Numbered from the stretch's first letter, positions 35,510 to 46,021 are shown. The stretch: DNA of 64,000 bases from Saccharopolyspora endophytica (GCF_018070075.1 NZ_JAGPXE010000014.1:62001-126000), one strand, 5' to 3'. The notes: a model not told the origin generated them from the sequence alone. Numbers and translations are program-made.

Positions 35510-36508
35510 TCAGCTGCTGGATTTCCTCAGTTCGAGCAGGCCGTCCACGGCCGGTTCCAGGTCGAGCGCGTTGACCTCGCGCACCTTGGTGAGCAGGTCC
35601 GGGGGGAAACCGGAAAGCCCGTGCTGCGCACCGAGGATCGCGCCGAGCACGGCGGCGATCGTGTCGGTGTCACCGCCGAGACCCGCGGCCGTGGTCAGCG
35701 CCTCGACCGGCGTGTCCCCCAGCGCTTCGGCGAGGGCGAAGGCGGCGACCATCGACTCCTGGACGGCGACGGACGTTCCGATGACCTTGGAAACAGCGTA
35801 GGACAGAGTGGTTCGGTCCATGCCCCGAACCCAGCGACGAGCCCACCGGATTCGGCAGGCGATGTCGCCACCCGCGCACCACCAGCCCTTGCGGGCGCCG
35901 AGAGCGGCTGCGTGCTCGCCCTGGTCGAGCGCGGTGGACAGGTCGGCGCCGTCGATGCCCGCCGACACGGCGGCGGCCACGGCGGAAGCGCCCGCGATGC
36001 CGACGTTGGTGTTGTGCGTGAGCTTGCTGGCCGCCGCGACCGCCTCCACCAGTGCGCCGAGTTCCGGGGGAGTGGCGATGGCGACCGGGGTGATGCGCAT
36101 GGCCGCGCCGTTGGTGGTGCCGCCACGACCGGCCTCCTCCGGATCGGTGCCGGATTCGAGCAGCTTCAGCGCGCGCTTGGTGGACGGGCCCAGGAGGTCC
36201 GCCAGTCCGCGCGCGACCATCCCGGCTTCCCAGTCCAGCAGCGCCTTCCCGAAGACCATCGGGTCGATCGTGCCGGAACCGCCGATGAGCAGGTCGGCGA
36301 CCAGCACGGCCTGCTCGGTGTCGTCGGTGATGGTGCCCGCGGGCAGGTTCGGCGAGATCGGCTGCTCGGCGACGGCGTCGCGCAGCGATCGGATGAATCC
36401 GTAGTGGGTGACGATGTCCTCGCGGGACATCGATTGCGTCGGCATGCCCAGGGCATCGCCGATCGCCAGTCCGTAGAAAGCGCCGAGCGCGCGGTCGCGT
36501 GTGCTCAT
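35510..36508 (-). CDS. ADP-ribosylglycohydrolase family protein
   Basis: 332 aa. The metal site is formed by TDDTEQA at 61-67 and GGDTDTIAAVLGA near 275-287, both intact, as in DraG/ARH enzymes that cleave N- or O-ribosyl bonds using two Mg/Mn ions. Company with a permease, a kinase and a GntR regulator suggests it acts on a small imported nucleoside-like compound rather than on modified proteins, as proposed for E. coli YegU (inference). Its start overlaps the GntR stop by 4 bp. Confidence 0.9.
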   Translation of the reverse strand: MSTRDRALGAFYGLAIGDALGMPTQSMSREDIVTHYGFIRSLRDAVAEQPISPNLPAGTITDDTEQAVLVADLLIGGSGTIDPMVFGKALLDWEAGMVARGLADLLGPSTKRALKLLESGTDPEEAGRGGTTNGAAMRITPVAIATPPELGALVEAVAAASKLTHNTNVGIAGASAVAAAVSAGIDGADLSTALDQGEHAAALGARKGWWCAGGDIACRIRWARRWVRGMDRTTLSYAVSKVIGTSVAVQESMVAAFALAEALGDTPVEALTTAAGLGGDTDTIAAVLGAILGAQHGLSGFPPDLLTKVREVNALDLEPAVDGLLELRKSSS

Positions 36509-37221
36509 GGGCGGCCAAACGTCAGGTGGAACTGGAACCGGTTGGGGTCGAGCAGGCTGGTGACCTGCTCGACGAGCTGCCCGTCGGCGGTGACGCTGGT
36601 GCGCACCGCCTGCAGGAACAGCTCGCCCTCGGGGCGTTCGAGCAGCGCGGCCATCCGGGCGGACAGCGCGTGGGTGCCGATGCGCTGGTCGCCGGAGCCG
36701 GCGACGAGCCCGGCCGAGAGCAGGGTGGCTGTTATGGAACCGTCGAGCAGCCCCTTCTCGGGCAGCTCGCGCAGTTCTCCGACCGCCGGGATCAGGGAGG
36801 TCTCCACCGACACCGGTCCGACGGCCCGATCCCGGCGCAGGCGGCGTATGGCGATGAACTCGTCGAGTCCGAAGCGCTCGGTGAGCTCGGCGTCGGTGGT
36901 GAGCTCGATGCCCAGCAGCTCGGTGCTGATGTCGAACCCGGAGTCGGCGAGCGCGGTGGCCCAGCCGACCGTCTGGTCGAGGGTGACCCCGTCGAAGGTG
37001 ACGAAGGAACCGACGCCGCTGCGGGTGGCGATGAGCTCCTGGCGCTGCAACTCTGACAGGGCGCTGCGCACTGTGCCGCGGCTGACCTGGTACTTCTCCG
37101 CGATCTGGTTCTCGCCCGGCAACTGCTCACCGCGCGCGAGTCGCCCCGAGCGGATCTGCTCGGTGAGCTCGGCGATCAACCGGTCACGTTTCCCGAAGGG
37201 AACCTGTCCAGTCCTGTTCAT
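36505..37221 (-). CDS. GntR/HutC family regulator
   Basis: 238 aa. The N-terminal winged helix has LARGEQLPGENQIAEKYQV and SRGTVRSALSELQ. The C-terminal 150 residues are a UTRA effector domain ending with QVTSLLDPNRFQF. It is the first gene of the NCS1/ADP-ribosylglycohydrolase/PfkB operon, overlapping the next gene by 4 bp, and most likely represses it until the imported ligand binds. YegW is the E. coli counterpart by context. Confidence 0.92.
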   Translation of the reverse strand: MNRTGQVPFGKRDRLIAELTEQIRSGRLARGEQLPGENQIAEKYQVSRGTVRSALSELQRQELIATRSGVGSFVTFDGVTLDQTVGWATALADSGFDISTELLGIELTTDAELTERFGLDEFIAIRRLRRDRAVGPVSVETSLIPAVGELRELPEKGLLDGSITATLLSAGLVAGSGDQRIGTHALSARMAALLERPEGELFLQAVRTSVTADGQLVEQVTSLLDPNRFQFHLTFGRP

Positions 37222-37228
37222 TCCTGTA

Positions 37229-37242
37229 CAGTAAGGCTACTG
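37229..37242. promoter_or_regulatory. Candidate GntR operator
   Basis: CAGTAAGGCTACTG, with 5-bp arms CAGTA/TACTG, lies just upstream of the GntR start in an AT-richer patch. It is consistent with autoregulation of the operon but short. Confidence 0.3.
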
Positions 37243-37318
37243 ACTGGTAGGCACAACATATGCCACGCTGACGGAGTAGTGGTCGCGTTTCGGGAAGCCC
37301 GTTGCGCGAGTTCCCGGA

Positions 37319-37543
37319 TCATCCATCGGCCCGGGGGCACCAGCCCCCCTTGGTGGAGCCGTAGCGCCAGCGCGTGTCGGGCGGCAGGTACTCGCCGTGC
37401 AGCACCCAGCCGTCCTCCTGCCGCGACCAGTGCAGGATCTGCTCCTCCCACGGGCGGCACATCAACTGCCTGCGCTCCTCGGCCTCCCGGCACACCTCCC
37501 ACGTGCGCACCGCGCCCTTCCACAAGCGGCCAAGCCTCGACAC
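37319..37543 (-). CDS. Hypothetical small protein
   Basis: Up to 74 aa from GTG 37543; a start at the internal GTG of VRTWEVC is possible, with AAGGG before it. It is rich in Trp, Arg and Glu (WEEQILHWSRQEDGWVLHGE) and ends in STKGGWCPRADG. It has no known domain that I recognise. Composition looks protein-like, and it is the only plausible gene in the 411-bp gap between gntR and the acyl-CoA synthetase gene. Confidence 0.4.
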   Translation of the reverse strand: MSRLGRLWKGAVRTWEVCREAEERRQLMCRPWEEQILHWSRQEDGWVLHGEYLPPDTRWRYGSTKGGWCPRADG

Positions 37544-37580
37544 ATCTGCAGATGATGCGACCGCCCACCGACATGCGAAA

Positions 37581-37618
37581 GGGCCACGCCGGAGGATCTG
37601 GCCTCATCGGCGTGGCCC
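37581..37618 (-). terminator. Terminator of the acyl-CoA synthetase gene
   Basis: A perfect 11-bp stem (37581-37591 with 37608-37618) with a 16-nt loop lies 14 bp downstream of the synthetase stop codon. Confidence 0.65.
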
Positions 37619-37632
37619 GTTCGAGCGAGTCC

Positions 37633-39456
<1,824 letters not shown>

Positions 39457-39639
39457 GGGCCGGAACGTAATCGAGGTCACGCACCCGCGCAATGAGGTTC
39501 GGACAAATCGGGAGGGGTCGTTCCGATCTGTTACCGACGAGTTGCCTTCCGGGACGAACTCGCAGGTCGGTGCTCCGATCGCACCGGAGGCGGACCCGAG
39601 GGTTCGGCGGGCCCGCCAGGTGCGGATCGGGTCGGTGGA

Positions 39640-39897
39640 TCATGGAACGGCCCCGGCGTTCCCGGCTAGGAGGACGAGGGCGAGCACCGACAGCACGGTG
39701 ACCACGGCCGCGGGCGGGCCGAGCACCGACCGGGCGATGGTCGCCAGGCCGGACATCGCCCGGGCCAGCACCACCGCCGCCGCGAACAGCGCGACCAGGA
39801 TGCCGAACAGCATTCCTTGCAGGACGGAGGAAACGGTGTCAGGGGTGACGACCGGTGGGTCGTTTGCCGCCAGCACCTCCGGGAGTATCGTGAACAT
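39640..39897 (-). CDS. Small two-helix membrane protein
   Basis: 85 aa from ATG 39897, with AAGGGAG 6 bases upstream. Two hydrophobic helices (VLQGMLFGILVALFAAAVVL and VVTVLSVLALVLLAG) flank a short basic loop. There is no signal-peptide cleavage site or known domain. It is divergent from the HTH paralogue pair across a 363-bp gap, so shared control is possible. Confidence 0.65.
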   Translation of the reverse strand: MFTILPEVLAANDPPVVTPDTVSSVLQGMLFGILVALFAAAVVLARAMSGLATIARSVLGPPAAVVTVLSVLALVLLAGNAGAVP

Positions 39898-40058
39898 GCG
39901 AGCTCCCTTCACGGGTGTTTCCCGTTGTGAGGGTGATCGTGAGTGCGCGCAGCGCCCCCGGTCGTGGCCAAACGATTTCCGGGGGCGTTCGCATGTCCGG
40001 CCGGCGATCCGCCGGCCGCGCCTCCGATGGATCCGAGACGCCGAGCGCCCGCTCCGCG

Positions 40059-40232
40059 GTGAAATTTCACTTCTTCGTTGAAGTTCTTCTCCGCCGAGTG
40101 AAACGCGACGCCGTCAGTATGCGATTACCTCAACAAACCGTCAATGTCTTTGTGGGGCAACAACTTGCCGTTACGCACCCGAGGTGTCAGTATCTGCTGG
40201 TCTTCAGCGGTTCAGTGAAGTTTGGTGAAATT
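40059..40232. promoter_or_regulatory. GTGAA-motif cluster upstream of the HTH pair
   Basis: The 363-bp gap between the small membrane protein and the HTH pair is markedly AT-rich in places. It holds the perfect palindrome GTGAAATTTCAC (40059-40070) and the direct repeats GTGAAGTTT (40215-40223) and GTGAAATT (40225-40232), about 30 bp before the first HTH start. These look like binding sites for the HTH proteins themselves (inference). Confidence 0.45.
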
Positions 40233-40260
40233 ATCCGAACGGAGTGAAGGAGACGGCGCG

Positions 40261-41274
40261 ATGGCCCGTCCCGGTAACCAGGGCGGAACCGGACGGCTCG
40301 GCTCGCGACTGCGCGAGCTGCGCGAATCCCGCGGTATGACGCAACTTCGGCTGGGCCGGTGCCTCGGAGTTGCGGTGTCGAGCATCTCCTCCTGGGAGAG
40401 CGGGGCGAAGCTCCCGCCGCTCACCCGATTGGCCGATTACGCGACGTTCTTCGCCGCCGGCGCCACCACCGGCGGGGTCCCGCCGGAGAACCAGCTCACC
40501 GGTGAGCAGCGCGAAGAGCGCCTGCGGCTCAAGCAGGAGCTCGACCGCCTGCGGACGGCGCTGGACGAGACGCGCGACCCCGCGGAAGCCGAAGCGAGGC
40601 AGGACTTCTGGCACTTCCCCGACGGCGGGCCGGTCCTCATCGTCACCGGCGGGCTCAGCGAGAAGCACTGGTCCCCGCTGGGCACCCCCAGCGAGCCGAA
40701 CTTCCTGTCGCTGGCCCGCTGCGCCGACCTCGACGCCGCGGTGGAGCTGTTCGGGACGGTGCGCGCGGCCAACCCGCGCTCCGAGGTGGAGATCCGGCTC
40801 GAGAACCTCGGTGACGACGACCTGCGCGCCCACCTGGTGTTCCTGGGCAGCGGCGCGGCCAACCCGTGGGTGGAGTGGCTGACCGCCGAGTGGCCGGTCC
40901 GGCAGGTCCTCGACGAGGACGTCCCCGACGGGTCGGTGTTCGAGATCGACGGCGAGCGCAGGCTCAAACCCGGCTTCCGCGGTGATCAGCTGGTCGAGGA
41001 CGTCGGCATGCTCGCGCGGATCCCGAACCCGAACAACATCCGCCGCACGCTCACGTTCTGCAGCGGGGTGTTCACCAGGGGAGGGTTCGGCGCGGTGCGC
41101 TGCCTGACGGATCCGCAGGCCAGGGACCGCAACCTCGCCTACCTCCGCGGCAACGTCGAGGACCTCGACCGCTTCGGGGTGCTGATGCGGGTTCCGGTGA
41201 TGCGGCACGTGACCGGCACGCCCGACCTGCAGAACCCGGCGAACCGGCTCTACGAGTGGCGACCGAAGACCTGA
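40261..41274 (+). CDS. HTH protein with unrecognised C-terminal domain, paralogue 1
   Basis: 337 aa from ATG 40261, with GGAG about 9 bases upstream. Residues about 15-60 are an XRE-type HTH (MTQLRLGRCLGVAVSSISSW). After a charged linker comes a domain of about 220 residues that I cannot name. It has alternating strands and helices (VLIVTGG, AVELFGTVRAANP, HLVFLGSGAANP) and a highly conserved end (VEDVGMLARIPNPNN, then GVFTRGGFGAVRCLTD). It shares this domain with the next gene. The pattern is Rossmann-like and could bind a nucleotide (inference). Confidence 0.8.
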   Translation: MARPGNQGGTGRLGSRLRELRESRGMTQLRLGRCLGVAVSSISSWESGAKLPPLTRLADYATFFAAGATTGGVPPENQLTGEQREERLRLKQELDRLRTALDETRDPAEAEARQDFWHFPDGGPVLIVTGGLSEKHWSPLGTPSEPNFLSLARCADLDAAVELFGTVRAANPRSEVEIRLENLGDDDLRAHLVFLGSGAANPWVEWLTAEWPVRQVLDEDVPDGSVFEIDGERRLKPGFRGDQLVEDVGMLARIPNPNNIRRTLTFCSGVFTRGGFGAVRCLTDPQARDRNLAYLRGNVEDLDRFGVLMRVPVMRHVTGTPDLQNPANRLYEWRPKT

Positions 41275-41290
41275 TCGCGAGGAGGCAGCG

Positions 41291-42298
41291 GTGGTGAGTG
41301 CACAGCGGTCCGGTCTCGGCGCACGGCTGCGGGAACTGCGCCAGGGGCACGGCCTGACCCAGGGGAAGCTGGCGCGGGTGCTCGGCGTGGCGGTCTCCAG
41401 CGTCTCGCAGTGGGAAGGCGGCGTGAAGGTGCCGCCACCGCCGCGTCTCGGCGACTACGCGACCTTCTTCGCGGCCGAGAACCCTTCGAGGAACGGGAAA
41501 CTCCCGTCGACGGCCTCGCTCACCGAGCAGGAGCGCCGGGCCCGCGCGAAGCTCAAAGAGGAGCTGGACGCGCTCCGGTCCCACCCGGAGGATTCCGGCT
41601 CGGCGCAGGGGTTCTCGGAATTCTGGAGGTTCCCCGACGGCGGTCCGGTGCGCATCCTCACCGGCCGCGTTCCCGCCCGGAATCTCTCGCCGCTGGCCTC
41701 GCCCGAGCGGCGCAACTACATCGGGATGTCCTCCTACGCCGACGGCGACTCGTTGATCGAGCTCTACGGGCACGTCCGGGCGCTGAACCCCGCGTCGGAC
41801 GTGCGCTTCGACATCGCCCGCCGCATCGACCCCCACGACCTGCAGGCGCACCTGGTGCTGCTGGGCAGCCCGGCGATGAACCCGATGCGGCGTCAGGTGC
41901 GCTTCGGCCTGCCGGTGCGCCAGGTCGAGGTCGACGACCTCGGGCACGGAGAGGTCTTCGAGGTCGCCGAGGAGTCCCGGCAGTACCGGCCGACGCTGCA
42001 CGACGACCGGCTCATCGAGGACGTGGGCATGCTGGCGCGCTTCCCCAACCCCTACAACGTGCGGCGCAGCCTGACCTTGTGCAGCGGTGTGTTCACCCGC
42101 GGCGGGTTCGGCGCGGTCCGCTGCCTGACCGACCCCGAGCTGCGCGAGCGCAACCACGAGCGCCTCAAGCACCGGATCGCCGACCCGGACAACTTCGGGA
42201 TGCTGATGCGCGTTCCGGTCGTGCGCAACGCGACGGCCACCCCGGACCTGAGCAACCCCGACACGTGGCTGCGGGCGTGGTCCCCGATCAAGTCCTGA
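41291..42298 (+). CDS. HTH protein with unrecognised C-terminal domain, paralogue 2
   Basis: 335 aa from GTG 41291, 16 bp after paralogue 1. The HTH (LTQGKLARVLGVAVSSVSQW) and the C-terminal domain align along the whole length with paralogue 1. The longest shared blocks are SGVFTRGGFGAVRCLTD and VEDVGMLAR/IEDVGMLAR. Between them this copy has HLVLLGSPAMNP in place of HLVFLGSGAANP. The two are an ancient tandem duplication and may form a heterodimer. Confidence 0.8.
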   Translation: MVSAQRSGLGARLRELRQGHGLTQGKLARVLGVAVSSVSQWEGGVKVPPPPRLGDYATFFAAENPSRNGKLPSTASLTEQERRARAKLKEELDALRSHPEDSGSAQGFSEFWRFPDGGPVRILTGRVPARNLSPLASPERRNYIGMSSYADGDSLIELYGHVRALNPASDVRFDIARRIDPHDLQAHLVLLGSPAMNPMRRQVRFGLPVRQVEVDDLGHGEVFEVAEESRQYRPTLHDDRLIEDVGMLARFPNPYNVRRSLTLCSGVFTRGGFGAVRCLTDPELRERNHERLKHRIADPDNFGMLMRVPVVRNATATPDLSNPDTWLRAWSPIKS

Positions 42299-42308
42299 GA
42301 GCTCCTCC

Positions 42309-42327
42309 GCGTCACCAGGGGTGACGC
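42309..42327 (+). terminator. Hairpin after the HTH pair
   Basis: GCGTCACC and GGTGACGC form an 8-bp stem with loop AGG, 11 bp after the stop of the second HTH gene. Confidence 0.5.
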
Positions 42328-42401
42328 TCCCGCGCTCGGTGGGCGATTTGTCGGGGCTGCTGGTTACCGTCGTGGCAGTTCCCGGAAGCTGAGGAGGAGT
42401 C

Positions 42402-43169
42402 ATGGCGGAAGTCGATGCGGTGCAGCCGAACGGGACGCCCGCGTGGATCGACCTGGGGATCCCGGACCTCGATCGTGCGATGCAGTTCTACGGCGCCGTG
42501 TTCGGATGGGAGTTCGACGTGGGGCCCGAGGAGATGGGCCGCTACACGATGTGCATGCTCCGGGGTAGGGAAGTCGCCGCGCTCATGCCCAGCCACGACC
42601 CGGGTGCGACCGAGTTCTGGTGGAACGTCTACTTCGCCACCGATGACGTCGCCGGCACCGTGTCCAAGGCGGAGGCCGCCGACGGCCAGGTGATCACCCC
42701 GCCCATGGACGTGATGGACAAGGGGCGGATGGCGATCCTCAAGGACCCGGTCGGCGGGCAGTTCGGGCTCTGGCACGGCAACCGCCACATCGGCACCCGC
42801 CTCGTCAACGAGCCGAACACGTTGCTGCGCAACGATCTCGTCACCCCGGACCCGGGGCCGGCGCGCGAGTTCTACTCGAAGGTCTTCGGCTTGAGCACGG
42901 ACAGCGAAGGGCACCTCGGCGAAGGCGACTTCACGTTCCTGCGCCGCCCCGACGGCCACGAGATCGGCGGCATCCTCGGCGACCCGTCGGCCACCGCTTC
43001 GTCCTGGGGCACGCTGTTCATGGTCACCGACGCCGATGCCACCGCGCGACGCGCCGCCGACGCGGGTGGCGTGGTCCAGCCGCCCTACGACATGGCCTAC
43101 GGCCGCATCGCCGAGATCAAGGACCCGTTCGGCACGCCCTTCACCATCGGTGCCGCCAAGACCGGCTGA
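42402..43169 (+). CDS. Two-domain VOC (glyoxalase-like) protein
   Basis: 255 aa from ATG 42402, with GAGGAG upstream. Two vicinal-oxygen-chelate modules follow each other. The first is TPAWIDLGIPDLDRAMQFYG to GGQFGLWHG and the second is LVTPDPGPAREFYSKVFGL to FGTPFTIGA. Proteins of this design are common in actinomycetes (the hydroxylase-like CFP-30B group). The reaction is unknown. Confidence 0.85.
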   Translation: MAEVDAVQPNGTPAWIDLGIPDLDRAMQFYGAVFGWEFDVGPEEMGRYTMCMLRGREVAALMPSHDPGATEFWWNVYFATDDVAGTVSKAEAADGQVITPPMDVMDKGRMAILKDPVGGQFGLWHGNRHIGTRLVNEPNTLLRNDLVTPDPGPAREFYSKVFGLSTDSEGHLGEGDFTFLRRPDGHEIGGILGDPSATASSWGTLFMVTDADATARRAADAGGVVQPPYDMAYGRIAEIKDPFGTPFTIGAAKTG

Positions 43170-43286
43170 CCGCCTGCGTGATCGGGATCTCCTCCGGGTG
43201 TCGAACAGGAGCTCAGAGCCGTGACGCCGACCCCGCCGGACGCCGCGCGGGGTTGTCTCGCGCCCGCGGGTGGTTAGCCTGAGGGT

Positions 43287-43485
43287 GCTGGTGGTTCGTC
43301 CGGTCGAGCGGTGAGCGCGATCGGACGAGGCAAGAGGGAACCCGGTGCGAATCCGGGACTGCCCCGCAGCGGTGAGCGGGAACGACCGCCGTCATGAGCA
43401 CTGGACGTCACAGGTCCGGGAAGCGACGGCCAGTAGGTCCGGTCTTGCAGACGAGACCGGGTGCCCGCGAGTCCGAAGACCTGCC
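43287..43485 (+). promoter_or_regulatory. Cobalamin riboswitch aptamer upstream of metE
   Basis: The B12-box core is present (GAATCCGGGACTGCCCCGCA), along with GGGAAGCGACGGCCAGTAGG and the closing AGTCCGAAGACCTGCC. Length is about 199 nt. It precedes metE by about 150 nt, with the hairpin and anti-SD element of 43492-43624 between. Bound B12 should shut off the B12-independent methionine synthase. It is nearly the same sequence as the element before nrdAB (49640-49832). Confidence 0.95.
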
Positions 43486-43491
43486 ACCCGC

Positions 43492-43624
43492 GCGCGCACC
43501 GACGGTGCGCGCTGGTCCGAGGTCTCGCGGGAGGACCTGGCGGACGATCAGCGGGCGACGTGCGTCCGCTGGTCGGCGCACGCCTGTCGCGAAGTCCTCG
43601 ACCGACCACGTCGAGCTCGCGAGG
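43492..43624 (+). promoter_or_regulatory. Candidate metE expression platform
   Basis: Directly after the aptamer is a 9-bp hairpin (43492-43500 with 43504-43512, loop GAC). The segment TCTCGCG (43523-43529) can pair, with one U-G wobble, with CGCGAGG (43618-43624), which is part of the GAGGAGAG ribosome-binding site. This predicts control of translation by hiding the ribosome-binding site. The nrdA leader has the corresponding elements. Confidence 0.5.
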
Positions 43625-43632
43625 AGAGAGCG

Positions 43633-45903
43633 TTGACCAGCAAGATCGGATCCACCGTACTCGGACATCCCCGGATCGGACCGAACCGGGAGCTCAAGCG
43701 CGCCCTGGAGTCCTACTGGGCGGGCCGCAGCGGCGAGGCGGACCTGCGGGAGGTCGCGCGCCGGCTGCGGGAGGACACCTGGCGAGGTCTGGCCGAAGCC
43801 GGCCTCGACTCGGTGCCGGGCAACACGTTCTCCTACTACGACCACGTCCTGGACACCGCCGTCACCTTCGGCGCCGTCCCGCGCCGCTACGCCGAGCTGG
43901 GGCTCGGCGCGCTGGACACCTACTTCGCCATGGCGCGCGGCACCGAGGCCGTGCCGCCGCTGGAGATGACGAAGTGGTTCGACACCAACTACCACTACCT
44001 GGTCCCCGAAATCGGCCCGGACACGCGCTTCTCGCTCAGCGACCGCACCGCCGTCGAGCAGTTCCTCCAGGCGCGCGAGCTCGGGGTGGAGACCCGGCCG
44101 GTGCTGGTGGGGCCGCTGACGTTCCTGCTGCTGTCCAAACCGTCCGAAGAGGACTTCGACCCGCTGGACAAGCTCGCCGAGCTCACCGACGCCTACGAGC
44201 AGCTGCTCGGCGAACTCCACCGGGCCGGTGCCCGGTGGGTGCAGCTCGACGAGCCCGCGCTGGCCGCCGACCGCGCCCCGCAGGAGCTCGACGCGCTGCG
44301 CAACACCTACCGGCGCCTCGGCGACCTCGCCGAACGCCCCGCGATCCTCACCGCCTGCTACTTCGGCGATCCCGGTGACGCGCTCGGCGTGCTCGGCGCC
44401 GCGCCGATCGAGGGCCTCGCGCTGGACCTGGTCACCGATCCGTCCACTCAGGACCGAGTCGCGGCCACACCCGGGTTGCGCGACAAGGCCCTGGTCGCGG
44501 GAGTGATCGACGGCCGCAACATCTGGCGCGCCGATCTCGACCGGTGCATGACCACGGCCGCGACGTTGCTCGGCTCGGCCGCGGAGGTGGGTATCGGCAC
44601 GTCGTGCTCGCTGCTGCACGTGCCCTACGACGTCGACGCCGAGACCACCCTCGATCCGCAGGTCAAGCCGTGGCTGTCGTTCGCCGCGCAGAAGGTCCGC
44701 GAGGTCGTCACCCTCGGCCGGGCGCTGCGCGAGGGCCGCGACGTCGTGGAGACCGAGCTCATCGAAGCGCGAGCGGCGGTGGCCGACCGGGTGCGCGCGG
44801 AACGGGTGCGCGACAACCGCGTTCGCGCGCGGCTCGACTCGCTGCGACCGCAGGACTCCCGTCGCACCGACTACGCGAAGCGGCGGGAAGCGCAGCAGAA
44901 GTCGCTCCGCCTGCCACCGCTGCCGACCACCACGATCGGCTCGTTCCCGCAGACCACCGACGTCCGCAAGGCGCGGGCCGCGCTGCGCGCCGGGCGCATC
45001 GACGCCGCCACCTACCGGCAGCGGATGCGCGACGAGGTCGAGCGGGTCATCGCGCTGCAGGAGGACATCGGTCTGGACGTGCTGGTGCACGGCGAACCCG
45101 AGCGCAACGACATGGTGCAGTACTTCGCCGAGCAGCTCGACGGTTTCGCCGCCACCGACAACGGGTGGGTGCAGTCCTACGGCTCCCGGTGCGTGCGGCC
45201 ACCGATCCTGTTCGGCGACGTGCGGCGACCGGAACCGATGACCGTCGAGTGGGCCGAGCACGCGCAGCGGCTCACCGAGAAGCCGGTCAAGGGGATGCTG
45301 ACGGGTCCGGTCACGATGCTGGCGTGGTCGTTCGTCCGCGACGACCAGCCGCAGGCCGACACCGCCCGCCAGGTCGCGCTCGCCATCCGCGACGAGGTCC
45401 GCGACCTGGAGGCCGCCGGGATCCGCGTGGTGCAGGTCGACGAGCCCGCGCTGCGCGAGCTGCTGCCGCTGCGCGCCGAGCAGCGGCCGGCCTACCTGGA
45501 GTGGGCGGTGGAGTCGTTCCGCCTGGCCACCTCCGGGATCGCCGAGGCGACCCAGATCCACACCCACCTGTGCTACTCGGAGTTCGGCGACGTCATCGAC
45601 GCGATCGTGGCCCTCGACGCCGATGTCACCAGCATCGAGGCGGCCCGCTCCCGCATGGAGGTCCTCGCCGACCTCAACGAGGTCGGTTTCGACCGGGGCG
45701 TGGGTCCGGGCGTCTACGACATCCACTCACCCCGGGTGCCCGCCGAGGAGGAGATGGGGGAGCTGCTGCGGGCCGCTCTCAAGGCCGTCCCGGCCGACCG
45801 GCTGTGGGTCAACCCGGACTGCGGTCTCAAGACCCGCGACTACCCGCAGGTCGAACCGGCCCTGCGCAACATGACCGGCGCAGCCCACCGCACCCGCCCC
45901 TGA
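43633..45903 (+). CDS. metE: Cobalamin-independent methionine synthase
   Basis: 756 aa. TTG 43633 is chosen because GAGGAGAG precedes it by a few bases and the family N-terminus (GSTVLGHPRIGPNRELK) follows. Two barrels are present. The C-terminal one has the start TTTIGSFPQTTDVR, VQVDEPALRE, THLCYSEF and NPDCGLKTR, which carry the His, Cys, Glu and Cys zinc ligands. It transfers methyl from 5-methyl-THF triglutamate to homocysteine. Length is normal for MetE. It is controlled by the cobalamin riboswitch at 43287-43485. Confidence 0.96.
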   Translation: MTSKIGSTVLGHPRIGPNRELKRALESYWAGRSGEADLREVARRLREDTWRGLAEAGLDSVPGNTFSYYDHVLDTAVTFGAVPRRYAELGLGALDTYFAMARGTEAVPPLEMTKWFDTNYHYLVPEIGPDTRFSLSDRTAVEQFLQARELGVETRPVLVGPLTFLLLSKPSEEDFDPLDKLAELTDAYEQLLGELHRAGARWVQLDEPALAADRAPQELDALRNTYRRLGDLAERPAILTACYFGDPGDALGVLGAAPIEGLALDLVTDPSTQDRVAATPGLRDKALVAGVIDGRNIWRADLDRCMTTAATLLGSAAEVGIGTSCSLLHVPYDVDAETTLDPQVKPWLSFAAQKVREVVTLGRALREGRDVVETELIEARAAVADRVRAERVRDNRVRARLDSLRPQDSRRTDYAKRREAQQKSLRLPPLPTTTIGSFPQTTDVRKARAALRAGRIDAATYRQRMRDEVERVIALQEDIGLDVLVHGEPERNDMVQYFAEQLDGFAATDNGWVQSYGSRCVRPPILFGDVRRPEPMTVEWAEHAQRLTEKPVKGMLTGPVTMLAWSFVRDDQPQADTARQVALAIRDEVRDLEAAGIRVVQVDEPALRELLPLRAEQRPAYLEWAVESFRLATSGIAEATQIHTHLCYSEFGDVIDAIVALDADVTSIEAARSRMEVLADLNEVGFDRGVGPGVYDIHSPRVPAEEEMGELLRAALKAVPADRLWVNPDCGLKTRDYPQVEPALRNMTGAAHRTRP

Positions 45904-45954
45904 TCCAGCGGCTCCCCACCACCAGCGGCTCGTGCTGGTGATGATGGCACCGGG

Positions 45955-46009
45955 CCGTTCTGGTCCGAACCGTCCGCGATCGAAGTCCGGTCGGTTCGGA
46001 CCAGAACGG
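45955..46009. terminator. Bidirectional terminator between metE and nrdB
   Basis: A perfect 18-bp stem (45955-45972 with 45992-46009) with a 19-nt loop lies in the 118-bp gap between the convergent metE and nrdB genes. Confidence 0.85.
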
Positions 46010-46021
46010 GCCCCGGGTGCG

